Of a DNA stretch of 64,000 nt, positions 56,024 to 64,000 are shown piece after piece. The notes beneath the pieces were generated by a model. The model searched no databases, was not told where the DNA came from, and saw only the letters and a list, made by a program, of their open reading frames with translations. The position numbers and the translations under genes are program-made. Source of the DNA: Bacteroidota bacterium. Lineage in GTDB: Bacteria; Bacteroidota; Bacteroidia; Chitinophagales; Chitinophagaceae. Position 1 is the first letter of the stretch. Every line of letters begins with the position of its first letter. The DNA lies in NCBI GenBank assembly GCA_030706605.1, contig JAUZOE010000004.1, positions 124,001 to 188,000 on the forward strand. The letters run 5' to 3'.

Positions 56024-56989
56024 TCAGACCGAAATTTTATTCTTTTTAAATAGTTTACTTCTGATAAACAGGCTATTGATACTTCTGTTTTCAAAAGCAT
56101 TCCGGATGGCAATAGCAAAAAGGTCTGCTACAGTTACTACTTTTAATTTATCTATTTTTCTGGTTACAGGAATAGTATCACAAACTACCAATTCTTCTAA
56201 TACACTGTTTTGAATATTTTCATATGCATTATTACTAAGAACAGGGTGTGTACAAAAAGCCCTTACGCTCCTTGCTCCTTTTTCCATTAATAACCCGGCA
56301 CTTTTGCACAATGTACCCCCTGTATCACAAATATCATCTATCAATACAATGTCCCTGTCTATCACATCCCCTATTACTACCATACTAGCTATTTCATTGG
56401 CTCTTTTACGATGTTTATCGCAAATCACCATATCTACTTCAAAATAACTGGCTATCTCCCTAATACGGTTAGCACTGCCAACATCAGGCGCCGCAAAAGT
56501 TAAATTCTCAAGATTCAGATTTTCTATGTATGGAATATAAATAGCTGAAGAATCCAAATGATCAACAGGGATATCAAAATAACCTTGTATTTGCGGAGCA
56601 TGCAAATCCATTGAAATAATCCTGTCGGCTCCTGCTGCTACCAGCATATTAGCTACTAATTTAGAACCAATGGCTACCCGAGGTTTATCTTTTCGATCTT
56701 GCCTTGCATAACCATAATAAGGGATTACGGCAATCACTTTATAGGCAGAAGCTCTTTTAGCAGCATCAATCATTAACAAAAGCTCCATTAGATTATCTGT
56801 AGGAGAAAACGTACTTTGAATTAAAAAAACGAATTGTCCCCTAATGCTCTCGAGATATTCAACCCCGATTTCTCCATCACTGAATTTTTGAATTTTTATT
56901 TTTCCCAAAGGTTCGCCAAATCTCAATGCTATTTGTTTGGCCAGGTATTGCGATCCTGTTCCTGAAAATAATTTTACGTTTGGATGCAT
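56024..56989 (-). CDS. prs: Ribose-phosphate pyrophosphokinase
   Basis: Prs makes PRPP from ribose 5-phosphate and ATP, feeding nucleotide, histidine and NAD synthesis. The 321-residue protein has KLFSGTGSQYLAKQIA, the flexible loop region YYGYARQDRKDKPRVAIGSKL, RIISMDLHAPQIQGYFDIP and the PRPP-binding loop VLIDDICDTGGTL. The length is standard for class I enzymes. nadC in this window consumes PRPP. It is divergent from radC. Confidence 0.96.
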   Translation of the reverse strand: MHPNVKLFSGTGSQYLAKQIALRFGEPLGKIKIQKFSDGEIGVEYLESIRGQFVFLIQSTFSPTDNLMELLLMIDAAKRASAYKVIAVIPYYGYARQDRKDKPRVAIGSKLVANMLVAAGADRIISMDLHAPQIQGYFDIPVDHLDSSAIYIPYIENLNLENLTFAAPDVGSANRIREIASYFEVDMVICDKHRKRANEIASMVVIGDVIDRDIVLIDDICDTGGTLCKSAGLLMEKGARSVRAFCTHPVLSNNAYENIQNSVLEELVVCDTIPVTRKIDKLKVVTVADLFAIAIRNAFENRSINSLFIRSKLFKKNKISV

Positions 56990-57018
56990 AAAGAATAAAT
57001 TGAAGAGGCAATGATTAG

Positions 57019-57046
57019 TTTGGCGAAATTATAATTAATATTTTTG
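57019..57046 (+). promoter_or_regulatory. Possible promoter of radC
   Basis: TTTG (57019-57022) and TATTTTTG (57039-57046) with a 16-base spacer, slightly shorter than usual, 17 bases before the ATG. Confidence 0.4.
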
Positions 57047-57063
57047 GTTTTAAACACAAAATC

Positions 57064-57765
57064 ATGGAAAGTACTAACAAGTCTTCCACTTCCATAAAAA
57101 ATTGGGCAGTTGATGACAGGCCAAGAGAGAAATTAATGTTAAAAGGAAAAGAAAGTTTGAGCGATTCGGAACTTCTTGCAATTTTAATAAATACCGGTAG
57201 TGGAAAAAAAAGTGCGGTTGATCTTGCGAGAGAACTTTTGAAACTCGGGAAAAATAACCTTGATGAGCTAGGAAAAGTATCCATTAAAGATTTCATGACC
57301 ATTCCCGGAATAGGGAATGCAAAAGCAGTAACCATTACTGCAGCACTTGAGTTAGGAAGACGACGACATGCATCAACATTTTTTAATAAAAGTTTTGTAC
57401 GCTCAAGTAATGAACTTGCCGAATTTTTAAAAGCCTCATTAAAAGATTACGCCTATGAAGTATTTGCTGTCGTTTTCTTAAACAGGTCTAATAAAATAAA
57501 CCATTTTGAAGTATTGAGTAAAGGAGGATTAACACATACCATTGCAGACCCACGAGTTATTTTTAAAAAGGCCATAGAGGTAGATGCTACTTCACTTATC
57601 CTTTGTCACAATCATCCTTCAGGAAACTTAAGGCCAAGCAGGGTAGATGAAGAATTAACTTCCAAACTAAAAGAGGCCGGGAAATTATTAGAAATAAAAG
57701 TACTTGATCACCTTATAGTCAGTGATGAAGGCTATTATAGTTTTGCAGATGAAGGTTTAATCTGA
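57064..57765 (+). CDS. radC: RadC family JAB-domain protein
   Basis: A 233-residue RadC protein: an N-terminal helix-hairpin-helix (SLSDSELLAILINTGSGKKSAVDLA and MTIPGIGNAKAVTITAALELGRR), then a JAMM/MPN+ metalloprotease-like domain. Its zinc motif, CHNHPSGNLRPSRVDEELT (from about residue 181), is intact. RadC was named for DNA repair, but its true role is uncertain. The gene is convergent with the crotonase gene. Confidence 0.94.
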   Translation: MESTNKSSTSIKNWAVDDRPREKLMLKGKESLSDSELLAILINTGSGKKSAVDLARELLKLGKNNLDELGKVSIKDFMTIPGIGNAKAVTITAALELGRRRHASTFFNKSFVRSSNELAEFLKASLKDYAYEVFAVVFLNRSNKINHFEVLSKGGLTHTIADPRVIFKKAIEVDATSLILCHNHPSGNLRPSRVDEELTSKLKEAGKLLEIKVLDHLIVSDEGYYSFADEGLI

Positions 57766-57788
57766 TACAAATGATAATAACAGAATTC

Positions 57789-58568
57789 TTAATTACCCTT
57801 AAAAAGGGGGGTTCTTTTTTCCAAAAATGCAGTGGTACCTTCTTTTTTATCGTTGGAAATAAAAACCTGGGCAAACAAATGTATTTCTTCATTAAACCCA
57901 TCTTTGCCAGACTCGTAAAAAGCGTTCACCGCTTCAATCACTTTAGAAATAGCCAGAGGCGATTTAGTAAGTATTACCTCCAGTATTTCTTTTGTTTTTG
58001 TAATTAAGTTTTCAGGTAATTCTACATAATTAACAAGACCTAACGCCTTCGCTTCTTCGGCGCCAATCATATTCCCGGTCATGATCAATTCCATCGCTTT
58101 TCCTTTACCTACAAGCATTGATAACCGCTGAGTGCCACCATAACCTGGTATTAATCCAAGATTTACTTCTGGCTGGCCAAATTTTGCATTAGCACTGGCC
58201 AATCTAAAATGACAAGCCATGGCCAATTCACAACCTCCACCTAAGGCAAATCCATTAACGGCGGCTACTATAGGCTTTGGGCAATTTTCAATCTGGGAAA
58301 AAATATCCTGTCCTCTTTTTGCTAATGCAGCTCCTTCATCATCTTTTAATTTGATAAATTCAGAAATATCTGCGCCTGCCACAAAAGCTTTTTCTCCCAC
58401 GCCTGTTATAATAACGGCTTTAATACTGTCATCTTCATAAACTATTTTTATTGCTTCTTCAAGCTCATTCAAAACGATTTGATTAAGCGCATTTAACTTT
58501 TCAGGGCGGTTTATGGTAATGGTATAAATTTTATTTTCAAGCGAAGTGATTAATGTAGAAAATGCCAT
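57789..58568 (-). CDS. Enoyl-CoA hydratase/isomerase (crotonase family)
   Basis: A 259-residue crotonase. The first oxyanion-hole segment is AFVAGADISEFIKLKD and the second is AVNGFALGGGCELAMACHFRLAS. Glu residues in the GQPEVNLGLIPGYGGTQRL segment and the following region fit the two catalytic glutamates of hydratases, so 2-enoyl-CoA hydration is likely. The length is normal. It is encoded 110 bases after the B12-domain gene on the same strand. Confidence 0.92.
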   Translation of the reverse strand: MAFSTLITSLENKIYTITINRPEKLNALNQIVLNELEEAIKIVYEDDSIKAVIITGVGEKAFVAGADISEFIKLKDDEGAALAKRGQDIFSQIENCPKPIVAAVNGFALGGGCELAMACHFRLASANAKFGQPEVNLGLIPGYGGTQRLSMLVGKGKAMELIMTGNMIGAEEAKALGLVNYVELPENLITKTKEILEVILTKSPLAISKVIEAVNAFYESGKDGFNEEIHLFAQVFISNDKKEGTTAFLEKRTPLFKGN

Positions 58569-58678
58569 AATTTCTTTATTTTTTATCTTATATCTTTTAT
58601 TTTAACTCAAAAGGACAATTTGCCTGAATTGAAAAATTATTTTCAAATAAAAAAAAGGGAAACCCGGTTAATCATTTT

Positions 58679-59128
58679 TCAAAAACTCCTGTTTTTCTTT
58701 ACCCAGTCTTTTATATACTCGGCTATTGATGCAGTTGGTGTTCCGGGAAGAAATAATTTTCCGACTCCCATTTCATTTAATTTTTTTATATCATCTTCAG
58801 GAATGATGCCACCTCCCGTAAGCAGTACATCTGTCATTCCCATTGCTTGTAACAGGGCTAATATTTTTGGGAAAATAGTATTGTGAGCCCCTGTTAAAAT
58901 ACTTATGCCGATAGCATCTACGTCTTCCTGTAAAGCAGCATTTACAACCATTTCAGGTGTTTGCCTTAGCCCGGTATAGATTACTTCCATCCCCGCATCA
59001 CGCAAAGAAGTTGCAATTACTTTTGCCCCCCTGTCATGGCCATCAAGTCCCACCTTGGCTACTAAAACTCTTATTGGTCTTTGGCCTTGGGAATTTTCTT
59101 GCCGGGAATCAATTGTTGTATCTGTCAT
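58679..59128 (-). CDS. Cobalamin-binding (methylmalonyl-CoA mutase C-terminal type) protein
   Basis: A 149-residue stand-alone B12-binding domain. The cobalamin motif is DGHDRG with His31 as the lower axial ligand; [11 protein letters not shown] and [11 protein letters not shown] are the other conserved loops (SxL and GG). Such domains form the small part of adenosylcobalamin-dependent acyl-CoA mutases when the catalytic half is separate. No catalytic subunit is in the window. A first-15-residue polar extension is present. Confidence 0.88.
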   Translation of the reverse strand: MTDTTIDSRQENSQGQRPIRVLVAKVGLDGHDRGAKVIATSLRDAGMEVIYTGLRQTPEMVVNAALQEDVDAIGISILTGAHNTIFPKILALLQAMGMTDVLLTGGGIIPEDDIKKLNEMGVGKLFLPGTPTASIAEYIKDWVKKNRSF

Positions 59129-59242
59129 TGATATTAATAATGAGTAATTCTATTATAGATATCCTACTCTTTAAAAAAATATTTTATAAATTTTTTATTG
59201 AATCTTAAACCAAGCCACCAATAATGTGCCACTATCCAGTTA

Positions 59243-60775
59243 TTATATTTTTTGATTCAATAAAGATAAAGTATGCTCTATTCTTTTTATAGTTTCTGTT
59301 TTACCTAATAATGAAGCTATATCAAATATGCCCGGGCCAAATTTCCCGCCTACCAGCATGATACGAAACGGCAACATTAATTCACCGGGTTTTAAATGGC
59401 TGGCTGCCGCAATTTCTTTAAAAGTATTTTCCAACTCAACACTTTTCCATGATGGTAGCAATGAATAGGTACGTATTAATTCAACGAAAAATTGATTTTT
59501 ATTTTCATTCCACTTTGAAAGTATGGAAGCTGTGTCAATTTCTGATGGTGAATTATAAAAAAAATGCCCCTGTTCCCAAAAATCTGTAAGCAATGTACAC
59601 CTGTCTTTAATCAATTCAATAATTGATCCGAATTGCTCTTCGTCACTGACCGAAACACCTTTCTTTTCAAATATTTTTTTTACATCGTGCTCCAATCTCT
59701 CAACGCTAGATTTTTTTATCCATTCGTGATTATACCATTTCGCTTTTTCAAAATCAAATTTTGCGCCATGAACATGAATTCTGTCAATAGAAAATTGATC
59801 AATCATTTCATCCAAAGAAAATATTTCCTGTTCAGTACCATTGTTCCAGCCCAGCATTGCCAGCATATTTAAAAAAGCTTCGGGTAAAAAACCAAGTTCT
59901 TTAAATCCTTTAATTTCTCCTTTTACCGGATCGTTCCATTCCATAGCAAACACCGGGAAACCCAGGCGCTCTCCATCTCTTTTACTTAATTTGCCATTTC
60001 CATCTGGTTTTAATATTAATGGAAAATGTGCCCATTCCGGCATGTGTTTTTCCCATCCCAAATATTTCCAGAGTAATACATGTATCGGAGCGCTTGGCAG
60101 CCATTCTTCGCCCCGGAAAGCATGAGTTATCTTCATTAAATAATCATCAACAACTACTGCCAGGTGATAGGTAGGCATTCCATCTGCTTTTAATAATACC
60201 TTATCGTCCAGGCCATTGGTGCTCATTTCAATATCACCACGAATCATATCTTTAAAATAGACAAATTCATCCCGTTCGATTTTGAGTCGTATTACATGTG
60301 GAAAATTTATTTTCAACAAAGCTTCTGTTTCTTCGGGTGAAAGAGACAAAGAATTTTTCATATTAAATCGTACCCGATAATCATATTGAAGGTTATCTTT
60401 CCCCTGCCCTTTCAAGGTTTCCCGCATCGTTTCTATTTCTGCAGGTGTATCAAATGCATAATAAGCATGTCCCAATTTTACCAACTGCTCAGCATATTCT
60501 TTATACAAACTTTTTCTTTCACTCTGGCGATATGGGCCATATTCTCCTTCTCGGTGAGGGCCTTCGTCGGGAGAAATTTTACACCAATTAAGGCAATCAA
60601 TAATATACTCTTCAGCTCCTTTTACATAACGCGTTTGATCAGTATCCTCAACTCTTAAAACAAAATCTCCCATGTATTTTTTTGCAAATAAATAATTATA
60701 CAAGGCTGTTCGGATACCTCCCAAATGTAAACCGCCTGTTGGGCTTGGTGCAAATCTTACTCTTACTTTATTCAT
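59243..60775 (-). CDS. gltX: Glutamate--tRNA ligase
   Basis: Class I synthetase that charges tRNA-Glu. The 510 residues have the HIGH-like region APSPTGGLHLGGIRTALYN, the tRNA-acceptor region, and the KMSKS equivalent GKLSKRDG. The C-terminal anticodon-binding domain is SVERLEHDVKKIFEKKG onward. The length is standard. Its -7 promoter box is four bases before the ATG. Confidence 0.96.
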   Translation of the reverse strand: MNKVRVRFAPSPTGGLHLGGIRTALYNYLFAKKYMGDFVLRVEDTDQTRYVKGAEEYIIDCLNWCKISPDEGPHREGEYGPYRQSERKSLYKEYAEQLVKLGHAYYAFDTPAEIETMRETLKGQGKDNLQYDYRVRFNMKNSLSLSPEETEALLKINFPHVIRLKIERDEFVYFKDMIRGDIEMSTNGLDDKVLLKADGMPTYHLAVVVDDYLMKITHAFRGEEWLPSAPIHVLLWKYLGWEKHMPEWAHFPLILKPDGNGKLSKRDGERLGFPVFAMEWNDPVKGEIKGFKELGFLPEAFLNMLAMLGWNNGTEQEIFSLDEMIDQFSIDRIHVHGAKFDFEKAKWYNHEWIKKSSVERLEHDVKKIFEKKGVSVSDEEQFGSIIELIKDRCTLLTDFWEQGHFFYNSPSEIDTASILSKWNENKNQFFVELIRTYSLLPSWKSVELENTFKEIAAASHLKPGELMLPFRIMLVGGKFGPGIFDIASLLGKTETIKRIEHTLSLLNQKI

Positions 60776-60779
60776 ATGG

Positions 60780-60787
60780 CAAAGATA
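60780..60787 (-). promoter_or_regulatory. -7 promoter box of gltX
   Basis: TATCTTTG on the minus strand, separated from the gltX ATG by only CCAT (four bases). Confidence 0.45.
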
Positions 60788-60953
60788 AAACCTTCCCCTA
60801 AAGAGGAAAATGAAATATTCACTGATTTATTTCATTAACAAATGAAAGCAGCCCAATAAAATACAAATAGCCTGCCGCTAAAGATTCATATTCCAAAATC
60901 TACCAGGGAAAAAGAATAAAAATATTTCATAAAAAAGGTTTTATTTTAACTCT

Positions 60954-61586
60954 ATGTTTTACCTGATAAAATCGCCGTGGCTCTTAAAAAAATATTATCC
61001 GGAATGTATCTGGAATATTAAAACCAAAGAAAAGGTTTTGTACCTGACATTTGATGATGGTCCTCATCCGGAAGCTACTCCTTTTGTTTTGGAACAATTA
61101 AGGCAATATAATGCCAGAGCCACTTTTTTCTGTATTGGCAAAAATGTAAAAGAACATTTTGATATATATGAACAACTAATTTCTGAAGGGCATAAGCCTG
61201 GAAACCATACCTACAATCATTTAAACGGATGGAAAACAGATGACCAGGAATACCTGGAAAATATTGCAAAAGCAAAAAAAATAATAGATAGTGATTTATT
61301 CAGGCCTCCATACGGAAAAATCACAAAATTCCAATTAAAAGCGCTTCAGGGAGAAAAATTAAATTTAAAAACGATCATGTGGGATGTACTTAGCGGCGAC
61401 TTTGATATTTCTATAAACCCGGGAAATTGTTATCTCAATGTAATAAATAATGCAAAGGAAGGGTCGGTAGTCGTATTTCACGATAGCCTAAAAGCCTTAC
61501 CAATATTGAAATACACACTTCCAAGAGTGCTAAAATATTATGCTAAAAAAGGTTTTCAATTTAAAATTTTATTACAGGATGGATAA
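60954..61586 (+). CDS. Polysaccharide deacetylase family protein
   Basis: A 210-residue NodB-fold deacetylase. The catalytic Asp and metal Asp are in LTFDDGPHPEATPF; the metal His pair is in GNHTYNH; RPPYGK and WDVLSGDFD are motifs 3 and 4, and VVFHDS closes the site. NodB enzymes remove acetyl groups from chitin-like or peptidoglycan glycans. There is no classical signal peptide, only a short hydrophobic start. It is monocistronic, with its own terminator. Confidence 0.9.
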   Translation: MFYLIKSPWLLKKYYPECIWNIKTKEKVLYLTFDDGPHPEATPFVLEQLRQYNARATFFCIGKNVKEHFDIYEQLISEGHKPGNHTYNHLNGWKTDDQEYLENIAKAKKIIDSDLFRPPYGKITKFQLKALQGEKLNLKTIMWDVLSGDFDISINPGNCYLNVINNAKEGSVVVFHDSLKALPILKYTLPRVLKYYAKKGFQFKILLQDG

Positions 61587-61594
61587 AAAAAATT

Positions 61595-61624
61595 GGGCCA
61601 GGGTAGATACCCAGGCCCGTTTTT
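61595..61624 (+). terminator. Terminator after the deacetylase gene
   Basis: GGGCC-a-GGG pairs with CCC-a-GGCCC around loop TAGATA and is followed by GTTTTT. It starts nine bases after the stop. Confidence 0.85.
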
Positions 61625-61693
61625 AATCCGTACCCTATGAAAACTGTTGTGAAGATAACATTATTTTTTTAACAAATCAACAACAATTTTTAT

Positions 61694-62602
61694 TTAATGA
61701 AGGGAAATTATATGTGAAACGCCATTTATAGTAATAGTTGCCTTATTGTCGCATGTTCCATCTCCAAAATCAAGAATAGCAGAATTAGCATTCCTGTTTA
61801 TTTTGACCTGTCCTTGGTCAATCCATGGACAGGTGAATTTTCTTATAAGTGGCTGTGTTATAGTTGAACTCCATGAATTGCTATTTGAATTTGCTCCTTT
61901 AGCATTTCCTGTTATTTGATACACATCATCCAATAAATTAAGAGGAGTGCTATTGCCTTCTGTTTGTGTATGTTCTCTTATACCATCCCACTTTCTCCAA
62001 AATCCATTCAATGTATTAGTTATTTTTCCACTATCAACTTTTACGGTCCAGGAAATTGCATTTGCAGTACTGGTATTTTCTACAGAAAGTGTCCCCTCTA
62101 TTTTAAAACTATCTACATTATAATCTTCAAAAGTAGTGCTTACTGTATTCGCAGGTACAAACATAGGACCGGAATAAGTAGATATAATTTTGCCTTTACG
62201 CAATTTCCCATCTTTTCCCAAACATCCGCTGCCAAAGTCAATGGTGACTACTTTGGGAAATACATGTAATGTTTTAGGTTCTACTGTAACAGTAAAGCAT
62301 CGGGCAACAGAATCAGGAGATAAAGTTTGTTCAGAACCAGCAGGTTTGTAAATAATACCAGCACCTGTACCAATTCCAATATCTTCTCCGGCATCTGACG
62401 CCTGCACTCCCATAGTGATATCAAAAACGTCTCCAAATTGTCCATCAGAAACGGCATCACTTTGTGCAGCATCTACTGTTAGTGAAGGATTCGAATCAGT
62501 GCCTGCACCGGTTTTATTATCTTTTTGGCAGGAACTGAAAACCATTAATCCTGCAAAAATGAGAGCCAATGGGTGTTTTGAAAATAAAAAAACCTTTTTC
62601 AT
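61694..62602 (-). CDS. Lipoprotein of unknown function
   Basis: Not recognised. The 302-residue product has a lipoprotein signal with Cys25 (MVFSSCQKDN), a Ser/Thr/Gly-rich linker and a beta-rich mature part (KTLHVFPKVVTIDFGSGCLGKDGKLRKGKII, ILDFGDGTCDNKATITINGV). Such surface lipoproteins are frequent in Chitinophagaceae. It is divergent from tatD-type hydrolase and shows no operon partner. Confidence 0.7.
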   Translation of the reverse strand: MKKVFLFSKHPLALIFAGLMVFSSCQKDNKTGAGTDSNPSLTVDAAQSDAVSDGQFGDVFDITMGVQASDAGEDIGIGTGAGIIYKPAGSEQTLSPDSVARCFTVTVEPKTLHVFPKVVTIDFGSGCLGKDGKLRKGKIISTYSGPMFVPANTVSTTFEDYNVDSFKIEGTLSVENTSTANAISWTVKVDSGKITNTLNGFWRKWDGIREHTQTEGNSTPLNLLDDVYQITGNAKGANSNSNSWSSTITQPLIRKFTCPWIDQGQVKINRNANSAILDFGDGTCDNKATITINGVSHIISLH

Positions 62603-62709
62603 AATGTTTAAAGATTAATTGTGATAAAGTTAACAACGAAGCATATTGACTTTAATTGCATAAAGAAGTTTAAAGTGGAGTTAAAAAATAAATAATTTTC
62701 TTTGTGATT

Positions 62710-63486
62710 ATGAAATTGATAGATACGCATACACATTTAAACCTTGAAGAATTTAATTCAGACATCAATAGTGTAATTCAACGAGCCATAGATGAAGGTG
62801 TGGAAAAATTTTATATCCCAGCAATTGATAGCTCTGAAACAGAATCTTTACTTGCATTGGAAAAAAAATTTCCAGATAATATTTTTGCAATGGCAGGTTT
62901 GCATCCCTGTTCGGTGAAACAAAATTTTAAAGAGGAATTGAACAAAATTCAACACCAGTTATCAGAAAGGAAATTTGCTGCAATAGGAGAAACAGGGCTG
63001 GATTTTTACTGGGACACCACTTTTACAAAAGAACAATATGAAAGTTTGCATTTACATGCGGAATGGGCCATTCAATATAAAAGACCCTTAGTGCTTCACA
63101 CGCGTAATGCTATGCAGGAAACAATTGATGTGGTAAAATCATTTAATGGCAAGAGCCTATTTGGTATTTTTCACTGTTTCAGCGGCTCTTTACAGAATGC
63201 AAAAGATATTATTGATGCGGGTTTTCTTTTAGGCATTGGCGGTGTGCTTACTTTTAAAAATTCCGGACTAGCTGAAGTGATCAAAGAAATTGATTTGAAA
63301 TATCTGGTACTGGAAACTGATGCTCCTTATTTGGCGCCAGCACCGTTTCGTGGCAAAAGGAATGAAAGCAGTTATTTAAAGTATATTGTACAAAAACTGG
63401 CAGAGATAAAAGAAATGCAGGTAGAAGTAGTGGCAAAACAAACTACCAAAAATGCAGAAGCTGTTTTTTCAGAACAGGATTCATAA
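62710..63486 (+). CDS. TatD family metal-dependent hydrolase
   Basis: A 258-residue TIM-barrel hydrolase of the amidohydrolase superfamily. Metal ligands are in DTHTHLNLEEF, in GETGLDFYW, in LVLHTRNA and in GIFHCFSGS; VLETDAPYL carries the final Asp. TatD proteins act as nucleases or D-aminoacyl hydrolases; the substrate here is unknown. The ATG at 62710 is preferred to a GTG two codons earlier. Confidence 0.92.
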   Translation: MKLIDTHTHLNLEEFNSDINSVIQRAIDEGVEKFYIPAIDSSETESLLALEKKFPDNIFAMAGLHPCSVKQNFKEELNKIQHQLSERKFAAIGETGLDFYWDTTFTKEQYESLHLHAEWAIQYKRPLVLHTRNAMQETIDVVKSFNGKSLFGIFHCFSGSLQNAKDIIDAGFLLGIGGVLTFKNSGLAEVIKEIDLKYLVLETDAPYLAPAPFRGKRNESSYLKYIVQKLAEIKEMQVEVVAKQTTKNAEAVFSEQDS

Positions 63487-63564
63487 GAGATGAAATGAGA
63501 ATGCTCCTGGCATTTTATCACCTCATTTAACAAAAAGATATTCATCAAATACAATTTTGTACTA

Positions 63565-63572
63565 TAAGTTTG
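63565..63572 (+). promoter_or_regulatory. -7 promoter box of the last gene
   Basis: TAAGTTTG fits TAnnTTTG and is followed by CAA and then the ATG at 63576, the same layout as at 21264-21260. Confidence 0.45.
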
Positions 63573-63575
63573 CAA

Positions 63576-64000
63576 ATGAAAAAATATCCGCCGAAACTAT
63601 AAAAACACTTTTCCCATATCTACTTTTGGGGTGTCTTCTTTTCTTCATGACAACTAAAATTCATGCCCAGGAAAGAATCATCACTGGAAAAATAACAGAT
63701 GCACAAACGAAGCTTCCATTATTTTCATGCAGCGTTTATTCCCTTAATTCGGGCAATGGTGTGATAACAGATGAAAAAGGCAAATATACTTTCACTATAA
63801 GCGATAAAACAGATTCAATAGCCATTTCAATGATTGGCTATAAAACCATTGTAAAGGCTGTAAGTAAAGCATCTGAACAGGTTATTAATTTTGAAGCCGA
63901 ACCATCTGCTAATGAAATGACGGCTGTTGTTCTTTCCATCAAACCTAGATATACAAGGGCTCAGAGGCTTATCCTAAATGTGATCAAAAATAAGCCCGTC
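63576..64000 (+). CDS. DUF5686/carboxypeptidase-like regulatory-domain protein, 3' partial, with N-terminal frameshift
   Basis: The frame runs off the window end. From 63647 it reads MTTKIHAQERIITGKITDAQ, a signal-peptide end followed by a carboxypeptidase-regulatory-like beta domain (NGVITDEKGKYTFTISD, IAISMIGYKTIV). RYTRAQRLILNVIKNKP then marks the start of the DUF5686 part. Such proteins usually end in an outer-membrane barrel. The expected N-terminus (MKKISAET...) would need seven A after the ATG at 63576, but six are present, so that ATG hits a stop after eight codons. An unlikely TTG at 63557 keeps the frame. Either a sequence error, a slippery or phase-variable start, or the TTG is used. 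Confidence 0.6.

Noticed and set aside
63372-63575. Minus-strand 67-residue frame under the tatD-type gene
   Set aside because: Antisense shadow of a real gene, without promoter or coding character. Many similar antisense frames in the window were left out for the same reason.
1-64000. tRNA, rRNA, CRISPR, insertion sequences, integrases, prophage genes
   Set aside because: I looked through the gaps and both strands and saw no tRNA cloverleaf (no GGTTCRA with matching stems), no spaced repeats and no transposase-like frames. A tRNA scan would settle it.

Overview
The window is a 64 kb stretch of chromosome from a Bacteroidota bacterium, most likely of the class Chitinophagia (Chitinophagaceae-like). 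The evidence is the complete gliding-motility/type IX secretion block gldK-gldL-gldM-gldN, a GldB lipoprotein, many families seen mainly in this phylum (DUF3078, DUF4783, DUF5686, DUF4964/4965 glutaminase), lipoprotein signals of the ..SC type, AT-rich DNA, and promoters of the Bacteroidota form TTTG-N(about 20)-TAnnTTTG. Shine-Dalgarno sites are essentially absent. I saw no rRNA, tRNA, CRISPR array, transposase or phage gene. The window looks like ordinary core chromosome, not an island.

Layout. 1-10.2 kb, mostly + strand: the end of an alpha-2-macroglobulin-like protein, aspS, an esterase-like lipoprotein, an L,D-transpeptidase-like protein, rarA, a GNAT acetyltransferase and an outer-membrane barrel. 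10.3-13.2 kb: uvrA on the minus strand. 13.7-18.6 kb: gldKLMN, closed by a strong terminator. 18.7-25.8 kb, minus strand: uvrC, a lipoprotein, an ECF sigma factor with a membrane-anchored barrel partner, a decayed haem-binding protein gene, and gpmI. 25.9-31 kb: DUF4783, nadC, a SUI1-type factor, apaG, gldB and nadE. 31-37 kb: thiolase, DUF3078, acyl-CoA dehydrogenase, a helix-hairpin-helix protein and a metallo-hydrolase. 37.4-44.7 kb, minus strand: fusA, an exported glutaminase-family protein, a mutarotase lipoprotein, rpsG and rpsL. 44.8-53 kb: ilvE, rdgB, a second ECF sigma/anti-sigma-like pair, thioesterase, aroE, a phosphosulfolactate synthase-family protein and a TPR protein. 53-60.8 kb, mainly minus strand: yidC, ribosomal protein L25, prs, radC (+), crotonase, a B12-binding protein and gltX. 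61-64 kb: a polysaccharide deacetylase, a lipoprotein, TatD, and the start of a DUF5686-type protein cut by the window end.

Functional links. GldK-N form the core of the type IX secretion/gliding machine, and GldB belongs to the same motility set. uvrA, uvrC, rarA and radC are DNA-repair genes. nadC and nadE both serve NAD synthesis. Thiolase, acyl-CoA dehydrogenase, crotonase and the B12 domain belong to acyl-CoA metabolism but are scattered. Two paralogous ECF sigma factors each precede a single-pass protein sharing a short cytoplasmic motif (P-rich..W..I..DL). In one pair the partner also carries an outer-membrane barrel-like C-terminus.

The most interesting observations are: the two sigma/membrane-partner modules; SusC-like motifs and in-frame mobile-looking repeats inside the macroglobulin gene; a str operon split by sugar/glutaminase genes; promoter -7 boxes sitting 3-5 bases before start codons (possible leaderless mRNAs); a candidate small RNA after gldN; a haem-binding pseudogene; and a one-base poly-A frameshift at the start of the last gene. 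No clearly new multi-gene system is demonstrated.
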